Assembly (NCBI GenBank): GCA_964243295.1
Contig: CAXTEJ010000029.1
Span: 1 to 42,229 of the forward strand
Origin: CAXTEJ01 sp964243295
GTDB taxonomy: Bacteria > Actinomycetota > Actinomycetes > Actinomycetales > Angustibacteraceae
Length of the DNA: 42,229 nt
Direction of reading: 5' to 3'
Program-made: the position numbers and the translations under genes
The notes under the pieces: generated by a model
What the model was told of the DNA's origin: nothing
Databases searched by the model: none
Seen by the model: only the letters and a program-made list of their open reading frames with translations
Shown: positions 16,310 through 24,112 of the stretch, one piece after another
Layout of the letters: each line of letters starts with the position of its first letter
Numbering within the stretch: position 1 is the stretch's first letter

Positions 16310-17385
16310 CGGCCACGCCCGTCGACACCGGGCCGCGGTTCCCCGACGACCGCGGCGGGGTCGCCATCCTGGGCGCGGGCGCGATCGCCCAGTCGGCCCA
16401 CCTGCCTGCCTACGCCCAGCACGGGATCGGCGTGGTCGGGGTCTGGAGCCGCACCCCGGCCACGACCGCGACGATCACAGACCGCTTCCCGTCCGTCGCA
16501 AGGGTCTACGCCACCGCCGATGAGCTGCTGGCCGACCCCGAGGTCCGCTATGTCGACCTGGCGACCGGACCTGAGGGACGCCTGGACTGGGTCGAGGCCG
16601 CGGTCGCGGCGGGCAAGCACGTCCTCGCCCAGAAACCCCTCACGCTGTCCGCCGCCGACCTCGAGCGGCTGCCGGCGCTGCTCGCCCGGGCGGACGCCGC
16701 CGGCGTCCGGGTCGCGGTCAACCACAACGGCCGGTGGGCACCGCCGTGGCGCGCCGCCACCCTGCTGGTGCGCGGCGGCCGGGTCGGGGACGTCGTCGGG
16801 GTCACCCACCTCCACGACAAGCCCCTCCCGCCGCTGCTCGGCACGCCGTTCGACGACCTGCCGCACATGCTGCTGACCGACTACCTGCTGCACTGGGTGG
16901 ACGTCACCCGCACCTGGCTCGCGGACGGAGGGGCCGGGCGGGTGGTGTCCGTGCAGGCCGCCGACTCCCGGGTGCCGGGGCAGCCCGCCGCGTCGCGCAA
17001 CCCCTGGTCGGCGACCGTGTCGTTGACGACCGCGTCCGGCGCGACCGGCGTCGTGCGCGTCGCGGGCGACGTGGTGTCCTCCGAGCCTGGTTGCCCGTTC
17101 TGGGTCCACGGCACCGAGGGCACGCTGCGGGGCAGCGTGCTGCTCGGCTCCGACCGCCTCGAGGTCGACGACGGGCGCTCGCGCACCGCGGTGCCGCTGC
17201 GTGGTGCGTGGTTCGTGGACGGTTTCGCGGCGAGCATGGGTGAGCTGATGTGCGCCGTCGCCGAGCACCGGCAGCCGGAGAACTCCGCAGCCGACGCGGC
17301 GGCGTCCGTCCGGCTGGTGCTGGCGGCCCGCGAGTCCGCCGAGCGTGCGGGCAGCCCGGTCGAGATCCCGGACGCGGCGGCGTGA
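16306..17385 (+). CDS. Gfo/Idh/MocA family oxidoreductase, YcjS-like
   Basis: The 359-residue protein has an N-terminal NAD(P)-binding fold (VAILGAGAIAQSAHLPAYAQ) and the family signature KHVLAQKPLTLSAADLE, where the EKP lysine is in AQKP. A C-terminal alpha/beta dimer domain includes DLPHMLLTDYLLHWVD with a likely catalytic histidine. The GTG start overlaps the MDR stop (GTGA) and its own stop overlaps the GH36 start. In the E. coli ycj cluster a Gfo/Idh enzyme (YcjS) oxidises glucosides at C3 and pairs with the MDR enzyme YcjQ; the same pairing here suggests 3-keto-glycoside chemistry. A plain sugar dehydrogenase is the alternative. Confidence 0.85.
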   Translation: MTATPVDTGPRFPDDRGGVAILGAGAIAQSAHLPAYAQHGIGVVGVWSRTPATTATITDRFPSVARVYATADELLADPEVRYVDLATGPEGRLDWVEAAVAAGKHVLAQKPLTLSAADLERLPALLARADAAGVRVAVNHNGRWAPPWRAATLLVRGGRVGDVVGVTHLHDKPLPPLLGTPFDDLPHMLLTDYLLHWVDVTRTWLADGGAGRVVSVQAADSRVPGQPAASRNPWSATVSLTTASGATGVVRVAGDVVSSEPGCPFWVHGTEGTLRGSVLLGSDRLEVDDGRSRTAVPLRGAWFVDGFAASMGELMCAVAEHRQPENSAADAAASVRLVLAARESAERAGSPVEIPDAAA

Positions 17386-18740
17386 GCGCCGACACCGGCG
17401 ACACCGGCGACCTCGTCGACGAGGTGCGGGTCGACCCGGCCACCGCCCGTGTCTACGCCGAGGGCTGGCAGAGCTGGAGCCCCGCCACCTGGGCGCCGGC
17501 GACCGCGACGGGGCGCGCCCCGGCGCAGGACTGGGAGCACCTCATGCGCTTCCGGCCCGGGACGCCGGTCAGCCGCCAGGGCGCGCAGGGAGAGGGGCTG
17601 CTGGTCGTCGACCCCGGTACCGGCGCGCCGGCGCGCTGCTACGGCGGCACCGACCTGGTCGAGGTGCCGACGCTGCGGACGACCCTGCGCGGTGACCGGC
17701 TGCTGGTGCGCAGCACCGGCCCGGTGGGCGTCAGCGACCACCCGGACGGCGAGAGCGCGCTCGCCGCCCACGGCGACGCCCTCGCCGCCACGGTGCCGCG
17801 GCTGCTCCCACCCCCGACGGTGTGGTGCTCGTGGTACCGGTACTTCGAGCAGGTCACGGCCGGCGACGTCCTCGAGGCGGTGGCCGACCTCGACGAGGCC
17901 GACCTCGGCGTCGACGTGGTGCAGGTCGACGACGGGTGGAGCCCTGGCCTCGGCGAGGGGCTGGGTCCGGCGGAGCGGTTCGGCTCGCTGGACCGCGTGG
18001 TGGGGCAGGTGCGGTCCTCGGGCCGGCGGGCCGGCCTGTGGCTGGCTCCCTTCGTCGTCGGGACGGGGACGAGCCTGGCCCGCGAGCACCCGGACTGGCT
18101 GGTCGGACCGGCTGGGCGCAACTGGGGGCAGGACCTGGTCGGTCTCGACCTCACCCACCCGGACGTCCGGGAGATGCTGGCCGACGCGCTGCGCCGGTTG
18201 GTCGACAGCGGTGTCGACTACCTGAAGCTGGACTTCCTGTACGCCGGTGCCGTGCCCGGACCCCGGCGGGAGGACCTCGATGGCGCCGCCGCCTACCGCA
18301 GCGGGCTGCAGCTGGTCCGCGAGGTGGTCGGGCCGGAGGTCTTCCTGGTCGGGTGCGGTGCGCCGCTGCTGCCGAGCGTCGGCCTCGTCGACGCCATGCG
18401 CGTGTCCCCGGACACCTTCCACGAGGGTGGCGAGGACGGCTCGACCGGTCTGCGGGGGCTGATGCCGTTGGCCGCCCGGGCCTGGCAGCAGGGCCGGCTG
18501 TGGGTTAACGACCCCGACTGCGTCGTGGTCCGTCCGTCCTACCTGCAGCGTGAGCGCTGGGCGCAGGCGGCCCACGAGCTCGGCGGTCTGCGCTCGTTCT
18601 CCGACCGGCTGTCCGAGCTCGACCCGTGGGGCCTCGCCACCGTGCGCCGGCTGCTCGGTGCCGGCGGTCGCACGCAGCCGTTCGGGCCCGACGTCCTCGC
18701 CCGGTCCGCCGCGATCGCCCAGGCGGAGGCGGCTGCGTGA
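17382..18740 (+). CDS. GH36-type alpha-galactosidase-like glycosidase
   Basis: The 452-residue cytoplasmic protein lacks a signal peptide. An N-terminal beta-rich part (EGWQSWSP at about 28) precedes the barrel with WCSWYRYFE, VQVDDGWSP, GLWLAPFVVG and YLKLDF. D284 in KLDF is the expected nucleophile and D344 in RVSPD the acid/base, as in clan GH-D family 36. It is much shorter than the roughly 700-residue raffinases and closer to the short bacterial GH36 group. GTGA overlaps tie it to both neighbours. It would cleave an alpha-galactoside or a related alpha-glycoside after import; in this setting the true substrate may be unusual. Confidence 0.85.
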   Translation: MSADTGDTGDLVDEVRVDPATARVYAEGWQSWSPATWAPATATGRAPAQDWEHLMRFRPGTPVSRQGAQGEGLLVVDPGTGAPARCYGGTDLVEVPTLRTTLRGDRLLVRSTGPVGVSDHPDGESALAAHGDALAATVPRLLPPPTVWCSWYRYFEQVTAGDVLEAVADLDEADLGVDVVQVDDGWSPGLGEGLGPAERFGSLDRVVGQVRSSGRRAGLWLAPFVVGTGTSLAREHPDWLVGPAGRNWGQDLVGLDLTHPDVREMLADALRRLVDSGVDYLKLDFLYAGAVPGPRREDLDGAAAYRSGLQLVREVVGPEVFLVGCGAPLLPSVGLVDAMRVSPDTFHEGGEDGSTGLRGLMPLAARAWQQGRLWVNDPDCVVVRPSYLQRERWAQAAHELGGLRSFSDRLSELDPWGLATVRRLLGAGGRTQPFGPDVLARSAAIAQAEAAA

Positions 18741-20431
18741 GCGAGGAGTCCGACCTGCTCGGCGTCCGCATCGGCCCCCACCTCGCGCTGTGCTACCCGC
18801 AGGACCACGCGAGGGTGGCGCAGCGCCTGGTGGCGCTGGCCGAGGACCATGCGGCGCGGGCACGCCGCCGCGTCGTGGAGCCGCCGACCCACCGCACCGG
18901 GTACCTGATCACCTACGGCGACGGCATCCGACGTCCGGGCGAGGCCCCGCTGCAGACCCTGGCCGGCTTCCTGCACGACCACGTCGGTGACCTGCTGAGC
19001 GACGTCCACCTGCTGCCGATCTTCTGCTCGACCTCCGACGACGGGTTCGCCGTCGTCGACCACCGGGTGGTGGACGAGGCGCTCGGCACCTGGGACGACG
19101 TGGCGGCCCTCGCCGCCGAGCGCGGGGTGATGCTCGACTTCGTCGCCAACCACACCTCGAGCCACAGCCCGTGGTTCCGGGACTGGCTCGCGGGCGACCC
19201 GGCCCGCGCCAGCTCCTACCTCGCCCGGGACCCCGACTTCGACGTCTCACGGGTGGTCCGGCCCCGGACGACGCCGCTGTTCCACGCCTTCGGCCGGGTC
19301 GATGGCGGCCAGACCGAGGCCTGGACGACCTTCGGCCCCGACCAGGTCGACGTCGACGTCCGTGACCCGCGCACCCTCGAGGCGCTCACCGACGTGCTCC
19401 TCGGCTACGTCGGGCGGGGTGCGACCGCGGTGCGGCTCGACGCGATCGGCTTCCTGTGGAAGCAGTCGGGAACGACCTGCCTGCACCTGCCGCAGACCCA
19501 CGCGGTGATCAAGATGTGGCGCACGCTCGTCGAGCACGTCGTGCCGGGCACCCGGTTGCTCACCGAGACGAACGTGCCGCACGCCGAGAACATCGCCTAC
19601 TTCGGCGACGGCCACGACGAGGCGCACCTGGTCTACCAGTTCGCCCTGCCTCCCCTGGTGCTGCACTCGTTCGTGGCCGGGTCGACGGTTCGGCTGAGCA
19701 CGTGGGCGGCCGGCGTCGGGCCGGTGAGCGACACGGCGACCTGGTTCAACTTCCTCGCCAGCCACGACGGGATCGGCCTTCGCTCGACCGAGGGCATCCT
19801 CGACGACGCCGAGCGGGACGCTCTGGTGGAACGCACCCGCTCGCACGGCGGCGAGGTCTCGTGGGCCACTCGGCCCGACGGCTCCACGTCGGTCTACGAG
19901 CTGAACCTCACCTACCTCGACGCGCTGTGCACCCCCGCCGAGGCGCGAGACCCGGACGTGCTGGTCGCCAAGGCCCTCGCAGCCCACAGCATCCTGCTGA
20001 CCGTCCTGGGGGTGCCCGCCGTCTACCTGCACTCCCTGGTCGGTTCGCCGCCGGACCTCGACGGCATGGTGACCAGCGGCATCAACCGCCGGATCAACAG
20101 GGCCGTCCTCGACGGCGACCGGCTCGAGGCCGAGCTGCGGGACGACCCACGTCGCCACGGCGTGCTGGCGGGGCTGACCCACCTGCTCGACGTCCGCCGT
20201 CGGCACGAGGCCTTCTCACCGTTCGGCAGCCAACGCGTCGAGCTGCTGGACGACCGGGTCTTCGCCGTGCGACGCGGGGAGGGGACCGACGACGAGCTGC
20301 TGTGCGTCACCAACGTGACCGGCGACGAGGTGACCCTCGCGGTGCGGGGCACCGACGTGCTCACCGGCGCCACGGCCCGCCCGCTGGTGCTCGGCCCGTG
20401 GGGCTCGGCGTGGGTGCGGCCCGACCGGTAG
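18737..20431 (+). CDS. GH13_18 sugar phosphorylase (glucosylglycerate/sucrose phosphorylase-like, YcjM-like)
   Basis: The 564-residue protein has a GH13 barrel with HLLPIFCSTSDDGFAVVDH, which marks the sucrose-phosphorylase-related subfamily 18. The catalytic set is D235 in AVRLDAIGF, E277 in LLTETNV and D344 in LASHDGIG. The motif VANHTSSHSPWF and the length are nearer to glucosylglycerate or sucrose-6-phosphate phosphorylases than to true sucrose phosphorylases of about 500 residues. These enzymes release glucose 1-phosphate from an alpha-glucoside using phosphate. It is the last operon gene, coupled by GTGA, and a strong hairpin follows at 20451. The acceptor specificity cannot be decided by eye. 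Confidence 0.85.
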   Translation: MSEESDLLGVRIGPHLALCYPQDHARVAQRLVALAEDHAARARRRVVEPPTHRTGYLITYGDGIRRPGEAPLQTLAGFLHDHVGDLLSDVHLLPIFCSTSDDGFAVVDHRVVDEALGTWDDVAALAAERGVMLDFVANHTSSHSPWFRDWLAGDPARASSYLARDPDFDVSRVVRPRTTPLFHAFGRVDGGQTEAWTTFGPDQVDVDVRDPRTLEALTDVLLGYVGRGATAVRLDAIGFLWKQSGTTCLHLPQTHAVIKMWRTLVEHVVPGTRLLTETNVPHAENIAYFGDGHDEAHLVYQFALPPLVLHSFVAGSTVRLSTWAAGVGPVSDTATWFNFLASHDGIGLRSTEGILDDAERDALVERTRSHGGEVSWATRPDGSTSVYELNLTYLDALCTPAEARDPDVLVAKALAAHSILLTVLGVPAVYLHSLVGSPPDLDGMVTSGINRRINRAVLDGDRLEAELRDDPRRHGVLAGLTHLLDVRRRHEAFSPFGSQRVELLDDRVFAVRRGEGTDDELLCVTNVTGDEVTLAVRGTDVLTGATARPLVLGPWGSAWVRPDR

Positions 20432-20450
20432 CCGGGATGCCGCGTCGACG

Positions 20451-20497
20451 ACGCGAGAACGGGGCACCTGCGTGGTGCAGGTGCCCCGTTCTCGCGT
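20451..20497. terminator. Strong bidirectional hairpin after the sugar operon
   Basis: A perfect 20-bp inverted repeat (20451-20470 with 20478-20497) and a seven-base loop CGTGGTG. It lies 20 bases after the GH13 stop and about 100 bases beyond the end of the convergent MMPL gene, so it can serve both. Confidence 0.85.
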
Positions 20498-20519
20498 TCT
20501 CGCGTTCTCGCGTTCTCGT
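20488..20519. repeat. Four tandem copies of an 8-bp unit
   Basis: GTTCTCGC is repeated at 20488, 20496, 20504 and 20512; the last copy ends in T. The first copy is the closing part of the terminator stem, so the array looks like a slippage expansion of one stem arm. Confidence 0.9.
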
Positions 20520-20594
20520 GCGCTCGGTGCGCGCCGCCCACCCGCGTCGGACGGCGCGCACCACGGCATCGGCGCAGCCGCGGGCCGGCGCCGG

Positions 20595-22724
20595 TCAGGC
20601 CGGCTCGAGCGGCCGCACCGGCGTCAGCTGGGGCAGCGAGGCGCCGGACTCGTCCAGGCCGATGCGCGCGTGCAGCCGCCGCAGCGGTGCGGGCGACCAC
20701 CAGTTGCGCGAGCCCAGCAGGCCCATGAGCGCGGGCACGAGCAGCGCCCGGACGACGAACGCGTCGAGCAGCACGCCCGTCGCGGTGGCCACGCCGATCT
20801 GCTGGATGAACGAGATCGACGAGGTGACGAAGGCGCCGATGGCGACGGCCAGCAGGATCGCCGCGGCGGTGACGACCGCGCCGGTGCGCTCGAGGCCGAG
20901 GGCGACGGCCTCGCGCTCGGAGCGCACGCCGTCGCGCGCCTCCTTGATCCGGCCGAGCAGGAAGACCCCGTAGTCGGTCGACAGGGCGAAGACGAGCGCC
21001 GCGGCCACGAGGAAGTCGGTGGGCTCGACACCGCCGTTGCCGGTGTAGCCCAGCAGGCCCTCGAACCGGCCCGCCTGGAACACCAGCGTCAGCACGCCGA
21101 GGGACGACGCGACGGTCAGCGCGTTCATGACGATGGCCTTGGCCGGCAGCACGAGCGAGCCGGTCATGAGCCACAGCACCAGGAAGGTCAGCAGCCCCAG
21201 CATGACGAGCGCCAGCGGCAGCCGTGAGCCGATCGCGGCCTGCTGGTCGACGAAGTCGGCGGCGGCACCGCCCACGAGCACGGGAAGGTCGTCGCCGGCG
21301 CGCACGGCTGTCACGACACCCCGCGCGTCAGCACCTGCCGGCTCGCCCTTCGCGAGGACGTCGACCTGGAAGGTGCGCTCGTCCAGCGCCACCGGCGGCT
21401 GCACGGAGGCGACGCCGGCGATGCCCTTGAGGCCTTCCGCGTACGCCGCCACCTCGCCGGCCCGGGCCCGGCCGGCGCTCACGACGACGGTCACCGGGGA
21501 GGTGTCGTCGGCCGGGTAGTCGCGGCTCAGCGTGTCAGCGACCGTGCGGGCGCTCTGGCCGACCGGGATGACCGAGGAGTCGACGGGCGTGAACTCGGCG
21601 CGCAGCCCGGGCAGCGCGATGGCGAGCATCAGGGCGGCGGTGATCACGGCCACCGGTCCGGGGTGGCGCATCACCGCGTGCGAGAGCCGGTACCAGCTGC
21701 CCTGGTCGGCCGGACGGGCGGCGCCGCGGCGGCGTACGAGCACCGTGCTGCCCCACACGGCGAACAGCGCGGGCGCCAGCACCAGCGTCGCGGCGGCGGC
21801 GACCACCGCGACGACCGCGCCCGCGATGCCCATGGACTGCAGGAACCCGAGCGGGAAGACGGTGAGCGTGGCGAGGGCGACGGCGACGGTGGCGGCCGAG
21901 AACACGACCGTGCGGCCGGCGGTCGCCATGGTGCGTGCCAGGGCGAGCGGCGGCGCGTGCTCGGCGAGCTCCTCGCGGTAGCGGGGGAGCAGGAACAGCG
22001 AGTAGCCGATCCCGAGGCCGAGCCCCAGGCCGATCACCAGGTTGAGCGCGAAGACCGACAGCCCGTAGCCCAGGTCGATCACGCGCAGCACCAGGAACGA
22101 CCCCAGCACGGTGGCCACGCCCACCACCAGCGGCAGCACGGTGGCCCGCCCGCGGAAGAACAGCAGCGACAGCAGCAGCAGCACCGGGAAGGCGAGGGCC
22201 TCGGCGCGGGCGAGGTCGCCGCCGACCGCGTCGCCGATCTGGGTCTGCGCGATCAGCGACCCGCCGAGCTGCACGTCGGGGACGTCGGCGTAGCGGTCGA
22301 GCAGCTCGGTGGCCACCGCCTGGTCGTCGGCGTCAGCCCGCAGCGTCGCGGCGAGGAACGTCGAGCTGCCGTCGGCCGCGACCAGGCCGGGTGCCTGCGC
22401 GGCCGTGACGACGGTGGCGACGCCCGGCTCGGCCGCCAGCTCGCGCCGCAGGGAGTCGACGCGCGCCACGGCGGCGGCGTCGGCAGCGCCACCAGGGGTG
22501 CTGAGCAGCACGACGACACCCGCCCCGGCCTGCAGCCCGGTCGCCGCCTCGATGCGCTCGACGGCTCGCACCGAGCCGGAGTCCGTCGGGCTGAAGCCCC
22601 CGGAGTCGTCCAGGGCCCCGGCGACCGGGCCGCCGAGCACCCCGGCGGCAGCGACGAGCACGGCGGACAGGACGAGGGCGCGGCGTGGACGTCGCACGAT
22701 CCGTTCGGTGAGCGAGCTGAGCAC
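20595..22724 (-). CDS. MMPL/RND family membrane exporter
   Basis: The 709-residue RND-type transporter starts at GTG 22724 behind GGAGG. Helix 1 (RALVLSAVLVAAAGVLGGPVAGAL) is followed by an extracytoplasmic loop, five further helices including GLGLGLGIGYSLFLLPRYREEL, then a second half with the same order (FALSTDYGVFLLGRIKE). The SLFLLPRYREE and TDYGVFLLGRIKE motifs are those of MMPL proteins, with Y/D residues in the proton path. It would export lipids or drugs. It is divergent from a TetR gene across a 104-bp region with three similar palindromes, so it is probably derepressed by a small-molecule ligand of that repressor. Confidence 0.92.
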   Translation of the reverse strand: MLSSLTERIVRRPRRALVLSAVLVAAAGVLGGPVAGALDDSGGFSPTDSGSVRAVERIEAATGLQAGAGVVVLLSTPGGAADAAAVARVDSLRRELAAEPGVATVVTAAQAPGLVAADGSSTFLAATLRADADDQAVATELLDRYADVPDVQLGGSLIAQTQIGDAVGGDLARAEALAFPVLLLLSLLFFRGRATVLPLVVGVATVLGSFLVLRVIDLGYGLSVFALNLVIGLGLGLGIGYSLFLLPRYREELAEHAPPLALARTMATAGRTVVFSAATVAVALATLTVFPLGFLQSMGIAGAVVAVVAAAATLVLAPALFAVWGSTVLVRRRGAARPADQGSWYRLSHAVMRHPGPVAVITAALMLAIALPGLRAEFTPVDSSVIPVGQSARTVADTLSRDYPADDTSPVTVVVSAGRARAGEVAAYAEGLKGIAGVASVQPPVALDERTFQVDVLAKGEPAGADARGVVTAVRAGDDLPVLVGGAAADFVDQQAAIGSRLPLALVMLGLLTFLVLWLMTGSLVLPAKAIVMNALTVASSLGVLTLVFQAGRFEGLLGYTGNGGVEPTDFLVAAALVFALSTDYGVFLLGRIKEARDGVRSEREAVALGLERTGAVVTAAAILLAVAIGAFVTSSISFIQQIGVATATGVLLDAFVVRALLVPALMGLLGSRNWWSPAPLRRLHARIGLDESGASLPQLTPVRPLEPA

Positions 22725-22739
22725 GGGAGCCTCCGAGTG

Positions 22740-22754
22740 ACGAACAGTGCTCGT
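22740..22754. promoter_or_regulatory. Candidate TetR operator O1
   Basis: Fifteen-base near-palindrome ACGAACAGTGCTCGT, with arms matching at six of seven positions around a central G. It sits just upstream of the MMPL ribosome binding site. Confidence 0.55.
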
Positions 22755-22759
22755 TCTGC

Positions 22760-22772
22760 TTGGCACTGTCAG
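22760..22772. promoter_or_regulatory. Candidate TetR operator O2
   Basis: TTGGCACTGTCAG shares the spacing and the core CACTGTCA with O3 and forms an imperfect palindrome around the central C. Confidence 0.5.
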
Positions 22773-22793
22773 GGAAGTAGGATGGCGTCAACG

Positions 22794-22799
22794 TAACGT
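22794..22799 (+). promoter_or_regulatory. -10 of the TetR gene
   Basis: TAACGT would place the transcript start near 22806, inside or beside O3, about 23 bases before the ATG and upstream of its AAGGAGAG ribosome binding site. Confidence 0.4.
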
Positions 22800-22806
22800 C
22801 GTGGGG

Positions 22807-22819
22807 TTAACACTGTCAA
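22807..22819. promoter_or_regulatory. Candidate TetR operator O3
   Basis: TTAACACTGTCAA is a palindrome with one mismatch per arm. It overlaps the expected transcript start of the TetR gene, which suggests autoregulation. Confidence 0.6.
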
Positions 22820-22828
22820 GGAGAGTTG

Positions 22829-23521
22829 ATGAGCGTCTCGGGAACGTTGCGCGACCGTCGCCGGGCTCAGACCGTCGACGAGATCAAGACCGCGGCGCTG
22901 GGACTGATGGCGGCCGGCGGGTCGGAGGCGCTGAGCCTGCGTGGCATCGCCCGCGAGGTGGGTGTCAGCGTGCAGGCGCTCTACCACTACTTCGACGGCC
23001 GCGAGGCGCTCATCACCGAGCTCGTCACCGACGCCTACCTCGCGGTCGCGGTCGCCGTCCGCGAGGGTGGGGCGCAGGGCAGCACCCGCGAGGAGCGGAT
23101 CGTCGGCGCCGGGCTGGCCTACCGCCGGTGGGCGCTGGACAACCGTCCCGCGTTCCTGCTCGCCCTCGGTGCGCCGATCCCGGGCTACGCCGCGCCCGAG
23201 GACGGGCCGACGACGCAGGCGGCTCACACGATGTCCGACGCCTTCCGGGACGTCGTCTTCGACGGGTGGACGCCGGAGGCGGTCGCGACGCTGCCGGCGG
23301 CTGCCGACACCGGGGTGGCCGGGCCCGTCCCGGTCGACGAGAAGGACATGTCGACCGGCGCCCTGCAGCTGTTTGTCGCCGGGTGGGCCACCGTGCACGG
23401 CTACGTGATGCTCGAGGCCCACGGGCACCTCACGTGGTTGGAGGACGAGGGCGACGCGACGTGCCGGGCAGTCCTCGCGGGCTACGCGGCGATCGTCGAG
23501 CGGGCGCGCACAGGCGGCTGA
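22829..23521 (+). CDS. TetR/AcrR family repressor
   Basis: The 230-residue protein starts at ATG 22829 with AAGGAGAG five bases upstream. Residues about 10-57 form the TetR DNA-binding domain (RRRAQTVDEIKTAALGLMAAGG, then LSLRGIAREVGVSVQALYHYFDGREALI). The rest is an alpha-helical ligand-binding domain of the WHG type, with RRWALDNRPAFLLALGAPIPGY. It is divergent from the MMPL exporter gene, and three related palindromes lie between them, so it most likely represses both. The ligand is unknown. Its 3' end is part of a hairpin shared with the convergent isochorismatase gene. Confidence 0.93.
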   Translation: MSVSGTLRDRRRAQTVDEIKTAALGLMAAGGSEALSLRGIAREVGVSVQALYHYFDGREALITELVTDAYLAVAVAVREGGAQGSTREERIVGAGLAYRRWALDNRPAFLLALGAPIPGYAAPEDGPTTQAAHTMSDAFRDVVFDGWTPEAVATLPAAADTGVAGPVPVDEKDMSTGALQLFVAGWATVHGYVMLEAHGHLTWLEDEGDATCRAVLAGYAAIVERARTGG

Positions 23522-23554
23522 GGCTGAGGCTGTGCGGCCCGAGCCTCAGCCGCC
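23514..23554. terminator. Bidirectional terminator overlapping two gene ends
   Basis: A 13-bp perfect inverted repeat (GGCGGCTGAGGCT at 23514-23526 and its complement at 23542-23554) spans both stop codons. A shifted 10-bp pairing from 23522 is also possible because GAGGCT is repeated. Confidence 0.75.
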
Positions 23555-24112
23555 GACGGGCACCGCGAGGTCGACCTCCGTGCTCAGGACCGTCCCGGCG
23601 GTGCGCCCGGGCGCCGTCTGGTAGGACCAGTAGAGGTTGGTGTGGGCCACGACCTGAGCGGGCGGGGGAGCGCCGTAGGCGGACAGGTCCTCGGTGGTGT
23701 GGGCGTCGGAGACGAGCGTGACGTCGTAGCCGCGAACCAGCGCGCCGTGCAGCGTGGAGCGGATGCACGCGTCGGTCTGGGCGCCCGCGACCAGGACGTG
23801 CCCGATGCCGCGCGAGGCCAGCACCGCCTCGAGGTCGGTCTGCTCGAAGGAGTCGCCGTAGCTCTTGGCCACCAGCGGCTCGTCGTCGCGACGCACCAGC
23901 TCGGGCGCGTACTGCCAGGCCTCGGTGCCCGGCTCCAGCCCGTCGTCGCTGTGCTGCACCCACACGACGTCGACGGCCGCGTCGCGGACGCGCTCGACCA
24001 GCGCGGCGATCCGCCCGACGACGGCATCGCGCTCGTAGGCGCCCTCCACCACGCCGTTCTGGACGTCGATGACGAGCAGTGCGGTGCGGGGACGGTCGGC
24101 GAGCGTGGTCAT
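23546..24112 (-). CDS. Isochorismatase family cysteine hydrolase
   Basis: The 188-residue protein starts at ATG 24112 behind GGAGGAACC. It carries the Asp-Lys-Cys triad of the family: D16 in LLVIDVQ, K83 in VAKSYGDSF and C116 in GAQTDACIRST. VWVQHSDDGLEPGTEAWQ is typical of the nicotinamidase/isochorismatase superfamily. The physiological substrate is unknown. The frame is open upstream for another 110 codons that encode an XRE helix-turn-helix; the strong internal ribosome binding site argues that this enzyme is normally made alone. It converges on the TetR gene and shares its terminator hairpin. Confidence 0.88.
   Translation of the reverse strand: MTTLADRPRTALLVIDVQNGVVEGAYERDAVVGRIAALVERVRDAAVDVVWVQHSDDGLEPGTEAWQYAPELVRRDDEPLVAKSYGDSFEQTDLEAVLASRGIGHVLVAGAQTDACIRSTLHGALVRGYDVTLVSDAHTTEDLSAYGAPPPAQVVAHTNLYWSYQTAPGRTAGTVLSTEVDLAVPVGG

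Noticed and set aside
11932..20431. Plain raffinose/msm-type operon
   Set aside because: GH36 and a GH13_18 fit raffinose breakdown, but the MDR and Gfo/Idh pair and the long phosphorylase fit the ycj type better. It is kept as the alternative reading.
20488..20519. Short tandem repeats as a possible CRISPR array
   Set aside because: The unit is 8 bp with no spacers and no cas genes; it is simple slippage.
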